Positions 52,494 to 64,000 of a stretch of DNA of 64,000 nt are shown here, in pieces. This DNA is from Marthasterias glacialis (lineage: Eukaryota; Echinodermata; Asteroidea; Forcipulatida; Asteriidae). A program made the position numbers and the translations under genes. Within the stretch, counting starts at the first letter, position 1. Every line of letters starts with the position of its first letter. Below the pieces are notes generated by a model. That model was not told the DNA's origin. It did no database searches and saw only the letters and a program-made list of their open reading frames with translations. The DNA lies in assembly GCA_911728455.2 (NCBI GenBank), contig OU452233.1, positions 10,521,505-10,585,504 of the forward strand, written 5' to 3'.

Positions 52494-52775
52494 TGAAACC
52501 ACCCAAAAGTGTTGTGAATGGACATACAGGCTTTTACTGAAAATAATTTTAGCCAATTCAACAATTTTTTAAATTTTTTATTTACATATTTGTCACCAAA
52601 TCACCCTTAAATTTCCATCAGAATTGTCAAAAAAAGTTACCTGATTTTTCCGTCCATAATTTAATTGAATTTGAGGGTAATATTATAAAAATAAATTAAC
52701 AATAATCAACTCAAATTATGTATATTGTAAGCTTGCATGTCCATTCACATGTTGAAACAGTTTTGGGTGGTTTCA
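52494..52775. mobile_element. 282-bp TIR element with TGAAACCACCCAAAA ends
   Basis: The left TGAAACCACCCAAAAGTG is inverted at the right as TTTTGGGTGGTTTCA, and GTGAATGGACAT / ATGTCCATTCAC continues the pairing. The AT-rich interior has no frame. Confidence 0.82.
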
Positions 52776-53129
52776 CAGAAAGCTTGGATAGCAACAAATT
52801 GGAAGACAAAACTTTCTAAAAAGAGACCACAAAATCTGTTGTTACTTTAAGGTGTAAGGGGTCAATCAGTTTCAAGATGGATGTTATTTTTGTGATTTCC
52901 CATTTGTGGGAAAAAAAAATTGTTGTGACATTTTGTGAGGATTTTGAGCAATTGGATGAGGGGGAAAATACAAATAAAATATTTGTTTGCTGCTAGTATG
53001 TATTGTTTTGATGTTGAATTCTTTAAATCATTTGATTCTTTAATTCTTTTTGTTTTACGGAGAAAATCTTTTTTGAAAGCGGGACAGTGCACTTTTCACG
53101 GCCTCCATTACCTTTGGGGGAATGTAATA

Positions 53130-53415
53130 CAAAAAATCTCACTAGAGGGCGGGCGAAAAACCTGGGGAAAGAATAACTCTGTTGTGATTGTGTGTAAATA
53201 CTTCACTGAGGGCGGGCTAACCCTTCATCGAACCCCAATCGCGGTTTTCTAATTATTTGCATAATTAATTGAGTGAAATGGTTGACCCCTGTGAGGTCAA
53301 ACTACAACTCGCAATTGAATGCATGCAGCATTTTGTGCTGAATGCAAAATGTACACAACTAACTTTTGCATTGGTCTCAGCAGCAGTGTTGTCGCGGTGC
53401 GGTCGTCTTTTAATC
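53130..53415 (+). promoter_or_regulatory. Candidate promoter region of the RYK-like gene
   Basis: Two GC boxes GGGCGGGC at 53147-53154 and 53210-53217 share a preceding CACT(A)GA context. An octamer ATTTGCAT at 53255-53262 is followed by an ATAATTAATT homeodomain-type site. No TATA box is seen at a fitting distance. Position just upstream of a signal-peptide exon supports the call; transcription start is unknown. Confidence 0.35.
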
Positions 53416-53536
53416 ATGGATCCCAAAGACCGCTGGAAATTTTGTGTTAAACTTTGGATTTTTCTGCTGCTTTTTGCTGAGGTTTCCGCACAGATGAATA
53501 TGTACATGACGAAGACGGAAGTGGCAAGAGTTTTGG
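53416..53536 (+). CDS. Probable first coding exon of a RYK-like Wnt receptor (signal peptide and WIF-domain start)
   Basis: ATG at 53416 opens 40 codons plus one base, then a canonical donor GTGAGT (53537-53542). Residues 1-10 are polar and basic (MDPKDRWKFC), followed by a hydrophobic core LWIFLLLFAEVSA that would be cleaved as a signal peptide. The mature start MNMYMTKTEVARVLG has the Y-x-x-x-x-EV-x-R-x-x-G spacing of the first strand of the RYK WIF domain (LYLSEDEVRRLIG in human); WIF1 has different spacing here. RYK is a pseudokinase receptor binding Wnt at the cell surface. No second exon was found up to 64000, so the assignment rests on one exon. An in-frame ATG at 53269 would extend the protein but spoil the signal peptide. 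Confidence 0.55.
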
Positions 53537-53998
53537 GTGAGTACAGTTCTTTTGAGATGACGAAACTTAATTTATATTTTTGCAACTCGTAAGCATTGTG
53601 TATGTTTTGATAAGAAAACCATTAACTGGATTATAAACATTAGTCACTACACTCGAACTAACTCACGGTTTAGTTAGTGTTACTGTTACTGTAGTGTTAC
53701 TGTAGTGTTGGTTTGTTAGGTGCGATTAGAGAAACTGTACAAGGCCTACTACCAAAATCCCAACATTTCTAAGTCTCCAAAAACAGTCACTGTGGCTATG
53801 CATGTTCAGTGCCGTTCCGGTTGAATAGCGGTTACGATCATTTTTTACTGTCGCTAGTAAAATATCTATTGCCTAATTAAAATAGTTAACAATTTACACG
53901 ACTTGGAAAAAATGTTGTATCTAACCCACACTTCCTGAAATATTTTTCAGATTTTTTAATGATTGTTGGACTTTATTTTCCTTTTTGAACATTCCTCG

Positions 53999-54676
53999 GA
54001 AAAGTTTTATTGACCTTACAAAAAGAAAAATTAAGCGGACATTTCATCGCGCGGCTGGAACTTTTGCGCATTCATGCCCAAGCGAATTAAAATGCCGTTT
54101 AGCGTGTAGCATTGTCAAGCCTAATGTTGATGTGAAATTGGCTTATTTTTCATGATTTCGACACTTTGTAATTGTTTAAAGTGCCTGTTCCTAGCTGGAT
54201 ATATTCTTCAACCCTTAAGGATCAAAGTTTACTTAAATTCCATGGATATAAAGTGACAGCCGGATACGGCATTTTAGCCCATTCCTCTTATGGTATTCCA
54301 TAAGAGGAAGAATGTTTAAAAGGAAAATACGCATGCATGTGATGTCATCACTGCCATGATAGAGTGACACACAAAAGCGCCCTCACTCAGAGGTCACGGT
54401 GGGCGTAAGTTTACTGTAGGAAAAGGGTGATGCAAGGTCTATTGTCATTTGTAGCTACTGTATGTAAAACATTAATTATTGACCTTCAGCAGGCTAAACT
54501 TCAAGTGGACATTTCATCGAGCATCCGGAACACTTGCGCACATCTCTTAAGAAATGCAAATGGCGTCCAGTGAGTAGCGCTGTCAAGACCACCGCAGACC
54601 TGAAAATAATTTCTTTCTTTTTTTCCCCTTGATTTTGACACTTTGTAATAATTCCAAGTGCCCGTACATCTCTAGA
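53999..54676. repeat. Direct duplication of about 200 bp flanking 260 bp
   Basis: GCGGACATTTCATCGCGCGG / GTGGACATTTCATCGAGCAT, AACTTTTGCGCATTC / AACACTTGCGCACAT, AGCATTGTCAAGCC / AGCGCTGTCAAGAC and TTTCGACACTTTGTAAT / TTTTGACACTTTGTAAT recur in order, in 53999-54215 and 54476-54676. Confidence 0.7.
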
Positions 54677-55309
54677 CATTCCGTAAATCAATCTAGGTAC
54701 AGGGTGAGTATGATTAGTTAGAGTTAATTTGCGTTTTGATCAAAATTCTCCATCCTCCTGACAGTTGGGAGGATGGAGGCGTGGTTGCGATAAATTGCAA
54801 ATAGATTGGAGTATAATAAAATCCCACTAAATCCCTTAAAAAGTGTGGGTTGGATACGACAATTTGGAACAAAAATGAACTCTTTGAAGTTTGTTTTAAT
54901 ATATATTTTTTAATGGTTTTTATGTAATTTATCAAACGAAGCTGAATGTAACTTTCATAACTGTGTTTATTAATATTATTATTATTAATTATTCGGCCAA
55001 TAATTAAACAATCAAAACAATAGGATGGAACATACAAGCATTTCTAAAATATGAAAGATAAACAATGTAAACAGAATAAGTAAAGAGGATTAAAAAATGA
55101 CAAAAACAATTTAAGAAAGACAGTGAGTCAGAAACATTTTGGATACAGAACACAAGACAATCCATTCTAAGGTGGCCAGGATTAATAAAAGTGGATAGTC
55201 ACTGTTGCTCGAAAGCATCTGAATCCACCCTTGAATGGAACACCAACATTGAAAAGAAACGGTAAAGTTGCTGTAAAAACATACTCTGAGAAAACAAGGT
55301 GTCTAAATG

Positions 55310-55490
55310 AATCTGACAAATCAAATTTATGAAATAAATAAAAATTAAAAAGTAAACTAGCAATTAATCAATAAATAAATTAACTAAACAATCAATTAAC
55401 TAACCAACCAACAGATAAATGAACCAATCAAATTAGAAGTAATTGATCAATCAATCAATTAATAAAAAATAATAAAATGATTAATAACAG
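55310..55490. repeat. AT-rich low-complexity tract
   Basis: Irregular AATAAATTAA, AATCAATTAACTAACC and GATCAATCAATCAATT runs; a decayed tetranucleotide array. Confidence 0.8.
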
Positions 55491-56176
55491 TAAATCTGAT
55501 GGGGAAAAAAAAATACAAATGAATAAATGAAGAAGACATACAAAACACAATGCAAGACAGGAGACAGTGACATTGTACATTCACATGTACATGTAGTGTA
55601 AAGTGAGGTTAACAAAATCTCTTTGTAGTAGTGCTTCCACCATCACCGGTCATACAGTCCTCATTAACATTCTCTGAATCCGCATGAAGCTTTCTGTACT
55701 TTTGTATCACTCTGCACTGTCACTGATTATACATGAGAGTAAATGTATCAATAGGCCTACTACATCAAGATTGGTTATGTATGAAAATTAGGCTACTTTA
55801 ACACCTTAAATAAAAAGCCTAAGGATATTCGTGTTGAGTCGCTTTCTTGCCCGGTCTTATGTTATACAGTGTCCAAATTATCGTGTATGGTGACTGGTTC
55901 AGCATAAAGTTGTGCAAGAAGTTCTTTAAAAAAAAAAGTAAACTTAAGTCGGTTTTTAAAATTTACATGTGTAGACTTCATGGACTTGACAGAAATTGTT
56001 TCGATGTCACTGACCAAGCCATGAATTTTCACTAATTAGCCTAAAAATTAGTAATATTATTGCTTATTGTAAAAACTAATGTTAGTACAATGTAACTTTG
56101 CCTGTACAGGGATGAGAAATTTCAGACTTTTATTGGAATATTTCAGATGTTTAAATGTCTGCCTGGTGAAACAATA

Positions 56177-56393
56177 CAGTGTTCTCCACAGACTTTTTCG
56201 TTGGGAGGACGGTATGACGTCATCGGACGCACGCCCGTTGGTATTTTTTTTTGTCATTTTTTGGGGCAGGGCCGTCATTTTTTGGGGGGCAGGGCGGCCA
56301 CAAATCTTGGGAGGGCTGCCCATTCATGGGCAGGGCGCCCGAAAATTTTGGGAGGGCAGGTCGCCCTCCCAAAACCCCTTGTGGAGAACACTG
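56177..56393. mobile_element. 217-bp hAT-like MITE with CAGTGTTCTCCACA ends
   Basis: The left CAGTGTTCTCCACA and the right TGTGGAGAACACTG are perfect inverted ends of the CAGNG type used by hAT transposons. The interior is unusually GC-rich, with repeated GGGCAGGGC and GGGAGGGC motifs. An exact 8-bp target duplication could not be confirmed. Confidence 0.72.
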
Positions 56394-58039
56394 CAATAAT
56401 ATATAGGCCTACATGTACATGTAGGCTCGTTGATCTACATCTTTCGTAATTGAGGTTAGTGTTCCCGTACACTCCTTCAATTATGTAAAACTCCAAACGA
56501 TGGAAATGCCATCATGATCATTTCAACATACCTCATAAAATTTGCATCCTAGTTTCACCCTTTTTTTTGTCAGCAATGACTTGCCTACTGTATACAACAA
56601 TGACCAAAATGAAGAGAAGGACAAAGAATGGCAAAACTGCCATATTTTTTGAAGCAGAACTGCTGTCAGAAACCCTTCCAATTACTGATTTGGCCACGCA
56701 CGGTGCACAGTGTATTTGATATCCCAATGACCCGTGGTTAGGATCTCAATTTCCTCTCATCAAGCCACTAGGAGGTACTTGAGTTCCCATCCTCAGGAGG
56801 ATATCAATGATGCGGTAGACAAGACGATGTTTGCCACCCTCCCTCAAGGTGACTGGAGTCGAAAACTGAAAACCAGAAAGCCTCGGAGGCGTACAAGATT
56901 TAGCATGTTAGACAAGATTTGGTGTGCAGAATTCCGGCATCAAATCAAACAACCTTGTGTAGAACAACATGTAGACTGTTAGAATTATTAAATTTGTTCT
57001 AGATCTTAGTTCCTTGTACACAACTCAGGCAGCTGAATCACAGTGTAACATAATACACAATTGGCGCGTCGGGTGAAGATGTAACACGTTTCATTAGAGG
57101 TGTTGGTTGTTGTATTTAGCCGAGGATTCAATTCTGCTAGAGAACGCCCCAACCCCAAAGTTTCAAATGTTTTCCATGTACAGTAGGTACTAGGGTTTCA
57201 TGTCATAGTCAAACCCAAGGCACTGTCGCTGGCATTGTATACTCTCACTACACAGTAGGTACATGTGATACTATGTGTATACCCTCTGAGGATTGCCGCA
57301 TCTTGTCTTTTAAAACCCCAGCTCAACATTGGTAATTATAAACATAATTATTCACAGATTTACCTATAAAGATAATGATGGTAGAAAACTTTCCTTGAAA
57401 TATTTCTTCCTGAAGTGTTATTGTTTTTTGGAGAATAAATGAAATAAGATAGGAATGCGTACAAAAATGCCAAATACATTTTTATCGTTTTCTTGCAAAT
57501 GAAACAACAAAACGAGTACACATGAACATTATTACATGATTAGGGACACATGATTTCATCCAGCAATTTTGCATCGCACCAAAACATTTCCTTGACTGAA
57601 CACATTTTGTACATACTGAATGGAATATTGAGTAGCAAATGATGATTTCCACGAGGTTGGCAACTTTATTCGTTTTGTGTAAAGCCTTTTGCTGAGCGAT
57701 ACAGGGGAAATCGTTCACTGATCATCCACCCAGAGCTTTTTCACACTATGTACCAAGCTCCGTTCCATGCCAAAAGGTACAGGGTTCCCATCCGTGTTGA
57801 CTTCATCAAGTTTCAACACGGCTCAAAGCTGCTCTGCTTTCACACTGCCAGACGAGAAATCAGCTTTTTTTTGCTGCACATGTAATTCTCTGCACAGGTC
57901 AAAAAACGCCAACCCAGGTCCCGAGCAGAGTTGGTTTCGACAGAGATTGAGCGCCCGAAACACAGGTCAACATCGGATTGAAATGTTGTAGAGTGAAAAG
58001 GTCTGTCAAACCATGGTCAAACTTAAACGGGTCCAGCCC

Positions 58040-58212
58040 TGATTGCTTCGTTCTTGAAAGGGCAAGGGGCACCAAGGCATTTTCCTTTTGATAAAGGGCA
58101 CCTCTATGAGGAAATTGTAAATTTCTATTGAGAAGATTTCAAGGGCACCAAGGCAATGACCAGGGGCAATGGACGCAATTGCCTCCATTGCCTCCATGAA
58201 GTATCAGGCCTG
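58040..58212 (-). repeat. GCCTGATACTTC repeat, good inverted copy
   Basis: CTTGAAAGGGCAAGGGGCAC, GATAAAGGGCACCTCTATGA, CAAGGGCACCAAGGCAATGA and ATGAAGTATCAGGCCTG are the exact reverse order of 28289-28450. This is the least diverged member. Confidence 0.85.
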
Positions 58213-59030
58213 CAGAGTCTAGTCGGACCCATGGCCAACACAGAGATTTTTCGAGTGTGAAAATGCCTTAAGTATGCATCCAAACTGTAATGTGGTTCCT
58301 CTCCATGATTTTGTAAAGTATAGACACACAAAACCAAAGACCACGCACTCGTCAGGAGGTCATAATGCTTCTGGATTGAGGCAGCTAGTGTACATAACAC
58401 ACTCCTGCCTGTTATTCACACATTCATAATCAGCCTTTTATAGTCACACCTCTGTGTTTACATTCTGTCTCAACAGTTCAGTAAATATCTTGCTTCCCAA
58501 ATCCTGTATTCAAACATGCAAATCTTCAACACGTCACGCCTCCCTTGCGAAGTGTGTACCTACAGGGTTGTCCACTTTTTCCCCTGTATCATTTGTCTGT
58601 TGATTTATAAACCCGAATCATGGTCACTTGGTTGGAGGAGTTTATGTGTTGCAATAATTTTCATGGCGTCACATTAAAATCAAAATTCAGTCCCAAATCC
58701 TTCTATGGATCCAGTTGCCAAAGTGAAGGACTCAGAAGGACTGGGGATGGTATGCCCAAGTAACAATTGTTTAATCACATGGTCAGGCATACCAATCTAC
58801 ATAAATTGACATCATGTACATGTACAAGAGAAGAGGATATTGAAGGATTGAGGCCACACGCTAGCCAATCTGCTGAGTATAAGGGGCCACATGCTGGCCA
58901 ATCTGCTGAGTATAAATAAGGGTTGTGAAGTCCACTGCATTGTATGCTTGCCTGTACATGTACCTTGATAGTAAATTTGTTTAGTGAGTAATTCAAAGGT
59001 GTAGTAGGTGTGTATGTTGTCACCCACTTT

Positions 59031-59150
59031 CAGGCCTGATACTTCATTCTTGTAAGGGCAGGGCAGGGCACTGTAATGAGGAAAGTATACATTTGTATTG
59101 GGACATTTCAAAGGGCACAAAGGCAATGACCAGGAGCATTGCCATTGAGG
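59031..59150 (-). repeat. GCCTGATACTTC repeat, mixed copy
   Basis: CAGGCCTGATACTTCATTCT is at the left edge, while the body (AAAGGGCACAAAGGCAATGA) runs inverted. So the family has a GCCTGATACTTC sequence at both ends in opposite orientation, i.e. terminal inverted repeats. Confidence 0.65.
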
Positions 59151-60179
59151 CAAAATGAAACTTGTGAGACGCTGGCGGCAGCAGACACAACAGTCCTTTT
59201 TGACAGTTCTGGCAATGCGCGCACACGCTCAGTGTTACGCGCGTACATAGTTTCTGAGCAATTGTACTGCTGGAGAGAACTCGAAAAAAGGAGCGTCCAA
59301 AAGTCTCCCATTGCCTCTGTTGTAATGTACCTTGCCGGAGTTTTCCAATTTTTTAAATAGGCCAGCTTCTTTTTAACATTCATGCTGTAACTCTACTGTT
59401 CGCAATCAAGGAGGTGGGAAATGAACATCCACTACAAAAACACGCATTATGCAGGTGTACTTTTTTAAGGGCAGGGTTGTACGAATGTTGGTAAAGTTCT
59501 AGCCCACAATGTAAGTTGAAATTTGTTTCTTTTTACTGACAGGTCAAATGTTTTTCTCATAAAAATAACTTTTTACACAATCATTTCATTTTTTTTTTGT
59601 ATTTTTTTTCGGAACACATACAAGTAAATTTTACATTCAAAGAAAAACCTTAACCAAAAAGATAACCAATGTAATAAACTCTCTGGGATTTATTTTTCAA
59701 AATGTCCTTCCTCCACGGTGTAACTCGGAGCTCCAGCGAAATACTGTTAGATTTAAGCTCTTCTTTAGATGTTTTCCGGCACATTAACGCGGTAAATGTT
59801 GTCTCCAATTCTGTCTTCAGACCATCGCTGACTCATACTCCCGAACAATACTTCATAAATAATACAAGAAATCACACTTTGTACTCGACTAGAATGCTGT
59901 CAAGTTCTGCTCTGCATTTTATGGTTTTCTGGACAATGAAGGTCATTGTGCCCCTTTATGGTGTCAGATCATTTCCTCGGTGATTAGCTTCTAAAATTTC
60001 CAAACGTCTTTCATGTGTAAACGTAAACAAATTTGAAATCTGACCTTTGCTGGCTGATTTAAGGCATTATTGAAGGGAAAGTATAGTTTACAGGTCGGCT
60101 GTTTTGCAAGAATGTTGTGTATTTTTATTCCACCAGCAAAGGCTGACTGTGCTTCTTGAATTTCTGTTATGAATAATTT

Positions 60180-60500
60180 GCAGGTCTGATAATTCACGGA
60201 GACCACGGCCAGGCAATTTAGCTCCATACCCGTTGGTCATTGCCTTGACATGCCCTTGAAATGTTCCAGTAGAAACTTAATTTACCTTCGTACTATAGAT
60301 GATGCTGGAGGCTTCAAAGGCAATTTGGCTCTGTGCCCCTTGGTCATTGCCTTGGTGCCCTTGAAATGTTCCAGTAGAAACTGAATTTACCTTCATACTG
60401 TAAAGGATGCTTGAGGCAACAGAAGCAATTTACCTCCATGCCGCTGTTCATTGCCTTGGTGCCCCTCAAGTAGATATTGTAAATTTCCCTTTACCAAGGA
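60180..60500 (+). repeat. Three tandem GCCTGATACTTC-type units
   Basis: TTGGTCATTGCCTTG, CCCTTGAAATGTTCCAGTAG and AAACTTAATTTACCTTCRTACT occur two to three times at about 115-bp intervals (from about 60235, 60345 and 60445), showing local amplification of the module. Confidence 0.7.
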
Positions 60501-61099
60501 AAAAATGCCAAACCAACCACCATCAAAAGAAATGTTCAGCCCATTCAGTTGTCTGAGTACGAAGTAGTCCGATAATGTAGACCTCTTGCTTCAAGCAAAT
60601 TCAACTTTCTTTTCGCCTTTCATTTTAAGAAAACCGACAAAATAAATTCAAACTCCATTACATCTAAGTACCCACATGATTTATTTGAACATTATACGTT
60701 GCATTGAACGGCACCACTTAGTCCCCAAGAATGTTTGTTTTCATAAAATGTTTGTTCTGCTCAAGGGGCACTTAGTTCCAAAGCTTTTTTATTTGTAAAG
60801 TGTAAAAAAAAATAATAATAATAATAGAAAGAAAAAAATAAAATCCACAAAGGAGGAAAAAAACCTCACGGCAGCTGAATGCCTATGGATGATGAATTTA
60901 TACAGTGTAGCCCATATTTCAATAATGCATTTCATGGTTGGGACTCATCCGCATTTTTGCATTAATTAAATCAAAACGGTGAGTCAGACGCCGTGCTCTA
61001 TGGTCAGACTAAGGATGAAAGAACCTTGGCAAAGACCTAGGAATGGTCCAGCAATTTTAGAATTGTCATTGCTATCTTGCAATTAATCTTGGTATACAT

Positions 61100-61470
61100 A
61101 TGAGAGAGGGAGAGAGATCTGTGAAGCAGAGAGAAAGGCTTTCTCCATTTCCCCCGCGCTGGGGTTTCCTTCCCCTGAGCTTCTACTCCACAGACGCTCG
61201 GTCGTCCGCTCCCATTAGCTGGGTCACTTCCTTAAAGCCCCCGCTTCCATATTCCCAACCAAGGTTTATTGGTTTCTTGTTAGTAATTTTTCACAGGTCC
61301 TTGCACACTCTGAAGTCTGGAAGGCCCCCGTGGCATATTGCGCCTGCAGATTCCAATTTATACGAAGGCAGACTGTCTCTGTATTTTGTTGGCTCCCCTT
61401 GATCATGTTTTCCATGAAAATGATGGGATTTTGTAAGTGATTTGATTGCCCGGGGGCGATCAGGTTAGCA
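61100..61470. other. GC-richer unique block, possible regulatory element
   Basis: The block contrasts with its AT-rich surroundings and shows no inverted ends or second copy in the window. A 100-codon open frame runs through it on the plus strand, but lacks any recognisable domain and has Pro/Ser/Arg composition expected of GC-rich chance frames. A conserved noncoding element is one possibility. Confidence 0.25.
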
Positions 61471-64000
61471 GATGATTGAATTAATGAGGAGTGGTGTGAA
61501 GCTTAGGAGTCTCTGCATCATCCTGTGCGGACCCAAATTCTGCTTCATGAACAGTGTGTATAGTGGTGGAAATGGGAGCAACGGATGTATGATTCAGCAA
61601 TATGCCACATTGAGGCGCACACATTTCTAAGTCGAGCAAAATGTTATAATATTAAACGTGTAATATTCATAACACGTTTGTGACAGAGCATCAGGAAAAA
61701 AAGTCTATCGAAAGTTTGGGAAAGTGGTACCAGCTCAAGAATGATTTAAGAAACATGCCAAATGTTCCAAGGGGCAGATGTTTGTAGTCCAGTAAAATGT
61801 AAAAAAAAAAGGAAGAAATGACACGTTTGTGACACGTAGAGTAGAGTGTGAAGATTAAACGCCTAAATCATGAGTAGGAAAACAGTACAATAGCTCAAGA
61901 ATGATTTAGAACTATGCCAACTGCTCTAAAGCCCAGACATTTTTATTCCAGCAAAATGTTGAAAATAATTTTTAGGGTGTATGTTTGTGATGGACAGTGA
62001 ATATTGTATTATATGAAATATTCAACGTGAATGGACGAGCGACGGTGTAATGCATTGTATGTCCTTGCTTGATTACAACATGCCTGAATGAAGCATTAGT
62101 TATCCTACTCACTGTGGACTGAGATATATTGATTAGGCCTACGGTGTGTAGAGACAGGTAAATTACCTGTCTGGATGAAGAGAAGATGACGCCACTCTGT
62201 ATGGTAATGGTGGTGCGACTGTAACATGTATGGCCATCTTACTGCGGAGAAATCGTGAGACATCTTCCAACCATGTGACCCAATACATTAGTCAGAATCT
62301 GGAAAAAGGGTGTTCAGTTTTGCTGATCATTCATAAAATGTGGACTACTGACGAGTTTTAGACCAGACCTGAAAATGAGTTTCTGGAACATTTTAAATAC
62401 CAAAAAATATGATTCCTAATTTTTTTAAAAACTTTTAATCATAAATCTGACTACTTATAAAGTAGTTACCAGTAGCGATCCTCCTGAGAATTTTTTATTT
62501 GTTTATTTTTATGCAATTCCCCCATCAAAAGGCCACTTAAGGTGTAGGCTACTTTTTTTGAAGGGACAGAAACCTGCCCCAATATGCAGAAACAAGACAC
62601 GGAAGGATATAAACGCAAGTCTCTTCACAGCACAGCCAAGAACAGATATATTTCCATCATCTGAAATACTGTAAAAGGTGAGAAAATAGTACAAGTTTAA
62701 AGACCTCCCAAAACACGATTCTACATGTAAGGCTACTTATTTCAGTTGCCGCAATCAAATGAAGCACAATGTGATTGGGCATGAAATTCTTGATTTTTTT
62801 TTGCCCCACTAAAAATTGGATTTTACAACCTACTTTGATGCAACTTTCACAAGTTTTTGGGATGACATGTTTATAATCAAAAACTAGAGGATGGGAATGA
62901 ATTTATAGATTCTAAAAGCGAATGAAATGATGTAATCTTTTGGAAAATTGTTTTTTTTTAAATCACAAACACTACCAAGTACTAAATTGGACCATAATTT
63001 TTAAGAAGTACGAGTGCAGTTGCACTCCGCCGAATTCCTTAACCATGTCCCAAAAGAGAGTACTCCTTTACATTTAAAGTTGAAAAATTGGGGGGAAAAC
63101 AAGAATTTTATCACAGCAGGAAATGAACTACAGATGCAGCGTTTATCTCCTTTGATGTCGTCGCATCAGTGCAACATGCTCGTAAACTTGGATTCGTCTG
63201 TTTTGCGTAAATCGCTTTTTAAGGTTTGGGACGTTTACTGGTTGTTGTACATGCATAGGAATTATAATATAGGAATTACGAAGAAATTTAAAATAATTAC
63301 ACTAAACGTTCCTACACTTAATTACCTATCTGTGCCCTAGTACATGTATTTTATGCCCTGTTTACTATGACAATTGTTGATACAACCTTTTTGCACAGAC
63401 AATGCACGGTTTTGGTGGGCAAAAGGTCATATCTTTAAGATACGTGCATGTACAGTATGACTTTGTGGCACAAACCTTCACCGCGTGTAATCTATGGACA
63501 ATGACGTCATACATGTATTTCTTTAGTGCAACAACATCGTATAGTGTAAGACACGATCTTGTTGCTCAGACGACATTAACAAATTACGACATTATTTATT
63601 GTTAATTACCTGTATCTTGACATTTTAGATAAAATACAAACTTTCACCATTTTTTTATACAAAAATAAAGCACCTTTTGCATGTTTTAACTAAATTTCAT
63701 AAAAAAAAATTGGATGTAAGACCTTGTTGCACCAACACGACGATATTAAAAGTATAACAATCCACTAATCCAATCCTACAATCGGGTACGCTCAGGAATC
63801 ATCAAAGGTACTTAACTTAAAAGTAAACATTATGACCAGTCATATTTTTATAAAATCATTTTTGAATTTCACTTTTTAGACTAATGTGTGAAGTTTGGTT
63901 CTGAGGAGCACAAAGAGCTCTCTTCAATGGTTTCGATGGTTTCAATTGTACATTTATTTCCATACACAATTCACATAGTTAAAGGCATTGCATACGTTTG

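Larger units (their letters stand above)
42091..53129. other. Gene-free spacer after CAB39
   Basis: It begins with the CAB39 3' UTR, of unknown length (ATTAAA at 43002; AATAAA at about 50375). Repeats inside: 42546-42815, minisatellite 43500-43860, SINE A tail fragment about 44040-44120, 44530-44640, foldback fragment about 45014-45120, decayed MITE about 45543-45760, 46690-47163, ACTATAGTT array 48668-48830, 51024-51162, 51519-51970 and 52494-52775. The intervals 47170-48350 and 48840-51000 contain no convincing exon or repeat. Confidence 0.55.
53537..64000 (+). other. Putative first intron of the RYK-like gene, no further exon recognised
   Basis: I looked for a continuation of the WIF domain and found none, so the intron would exceed 10 kb. 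Contents: a direct duplication (53999-54676), a low-complexity AATA/AATC tract (55310-55490), a hAT-like element (56177-56393), GCCTGATACTTC repeats (58040-58212, 59031-59150, 60180-60500), an unusual GC-richer unique block (61100-61470), and otherwise AT-rich sequence with nothing I can name (56400-58000, 61480-64000). Confidence 0.4.

Noticed and set aside
53269-53415. Upstream in-frame ATG as the true start of the RYK-like exon
   Set aside because: It would bury the hydrophobic signal peptide about 50 residues inside; the ATG at 53416 gives a normal signal peptide.
56533-56727. A small single-pass membrane protein on the minus strand (MAVLPFFVLLFILVIVVYS helix)
   Set aside because: It is only about 36 residues from that Met, with no splice or family support, and T-rich DNA easily encodes hydrophobic runs.
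56734-56982. An 82-codon plus-strand exon with a Lys/Arg-rich segment
   Set aside because: No domain and no convincing acceptor/donor pair in a consistent phase; it does not continue the WIF domain.
61100-61402. A 100-codon protein in the GC-rich block
   Set aside because: Pro/Ser/Arg composition fits a chance frame in GC-rich DNA, and no homologous domain is recognised; reported only as a possible regulatory block.

Overview
The window looks like animal nuclear DNA, most likely from a marine invertebrate deuterostome such as an echinoderm. I infer this from spliced genes with GT-AG introns of about 0.3-3.5 kb, clear animal families (FMO, CAB39/MO25, a probable RYK-type receptor), AT-rich spacers, and very dense short repeats (tRNA-derived SINEs and many terminal-inverted-repeat elements). 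The species cannot be named from sequence alone.

Layout. (1) 767-6072 (+): a 5.3-kb terminal coding exon of a large, charged, Ser/Lys-rich protein. It is not recognised by name, but carries two helices that fit the PKA regulatory-subunit anchoring (AKAP) pattern. (2) 9753-23095 (-): a complete nine-exon flavin-containing monooxygenase, 526 aa, with all FMO motifs and a C-terminal membrane anchor. (3) 23.1-32.4 kb: gene-free spacer with several transposon relics. (4) 32442-42090 (+): a complete seven-exon CAB39/MO25 gene, 337 aa, the scaffold of the LKB1-STRAD kinase complex. (5) 42.1-53.2 kb: spacer with a 26-bp minisatellite and more relics. (6) 53416-53536 (+): a probable first coding exon (signal peptide plus start of a WIF domain) of a RYK-like Wnt co-receptor. 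The rest of the window to 64000 would be its first intron.

The four genes belong to different pathways and show no operon-like logic. Two may touch kinase scaffolding (the AKAP-like protein and CAB39) and one Wnt reception, but their proximity is probably incidental.

The repeats are the richest part of the window. There are two tRNA-derived SINE families, one copy with clean target-site duplications; families of palindromic or TIR elements, often nested two or three deep inside introns; elements ending in TTAACCCTCC / GGAGGGTTAA that enclose tandem units; a 556-bp element with 9-bp target duplications; a 2.8-kb segment with roughly 100-bp inverted ends; and a hammerhead-ribozyme-like core in what looks like a Penelope-like element relic. 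I found no phage, CRISPR, bacterial or viral gene, and no rRNA or functional tRNA gene.
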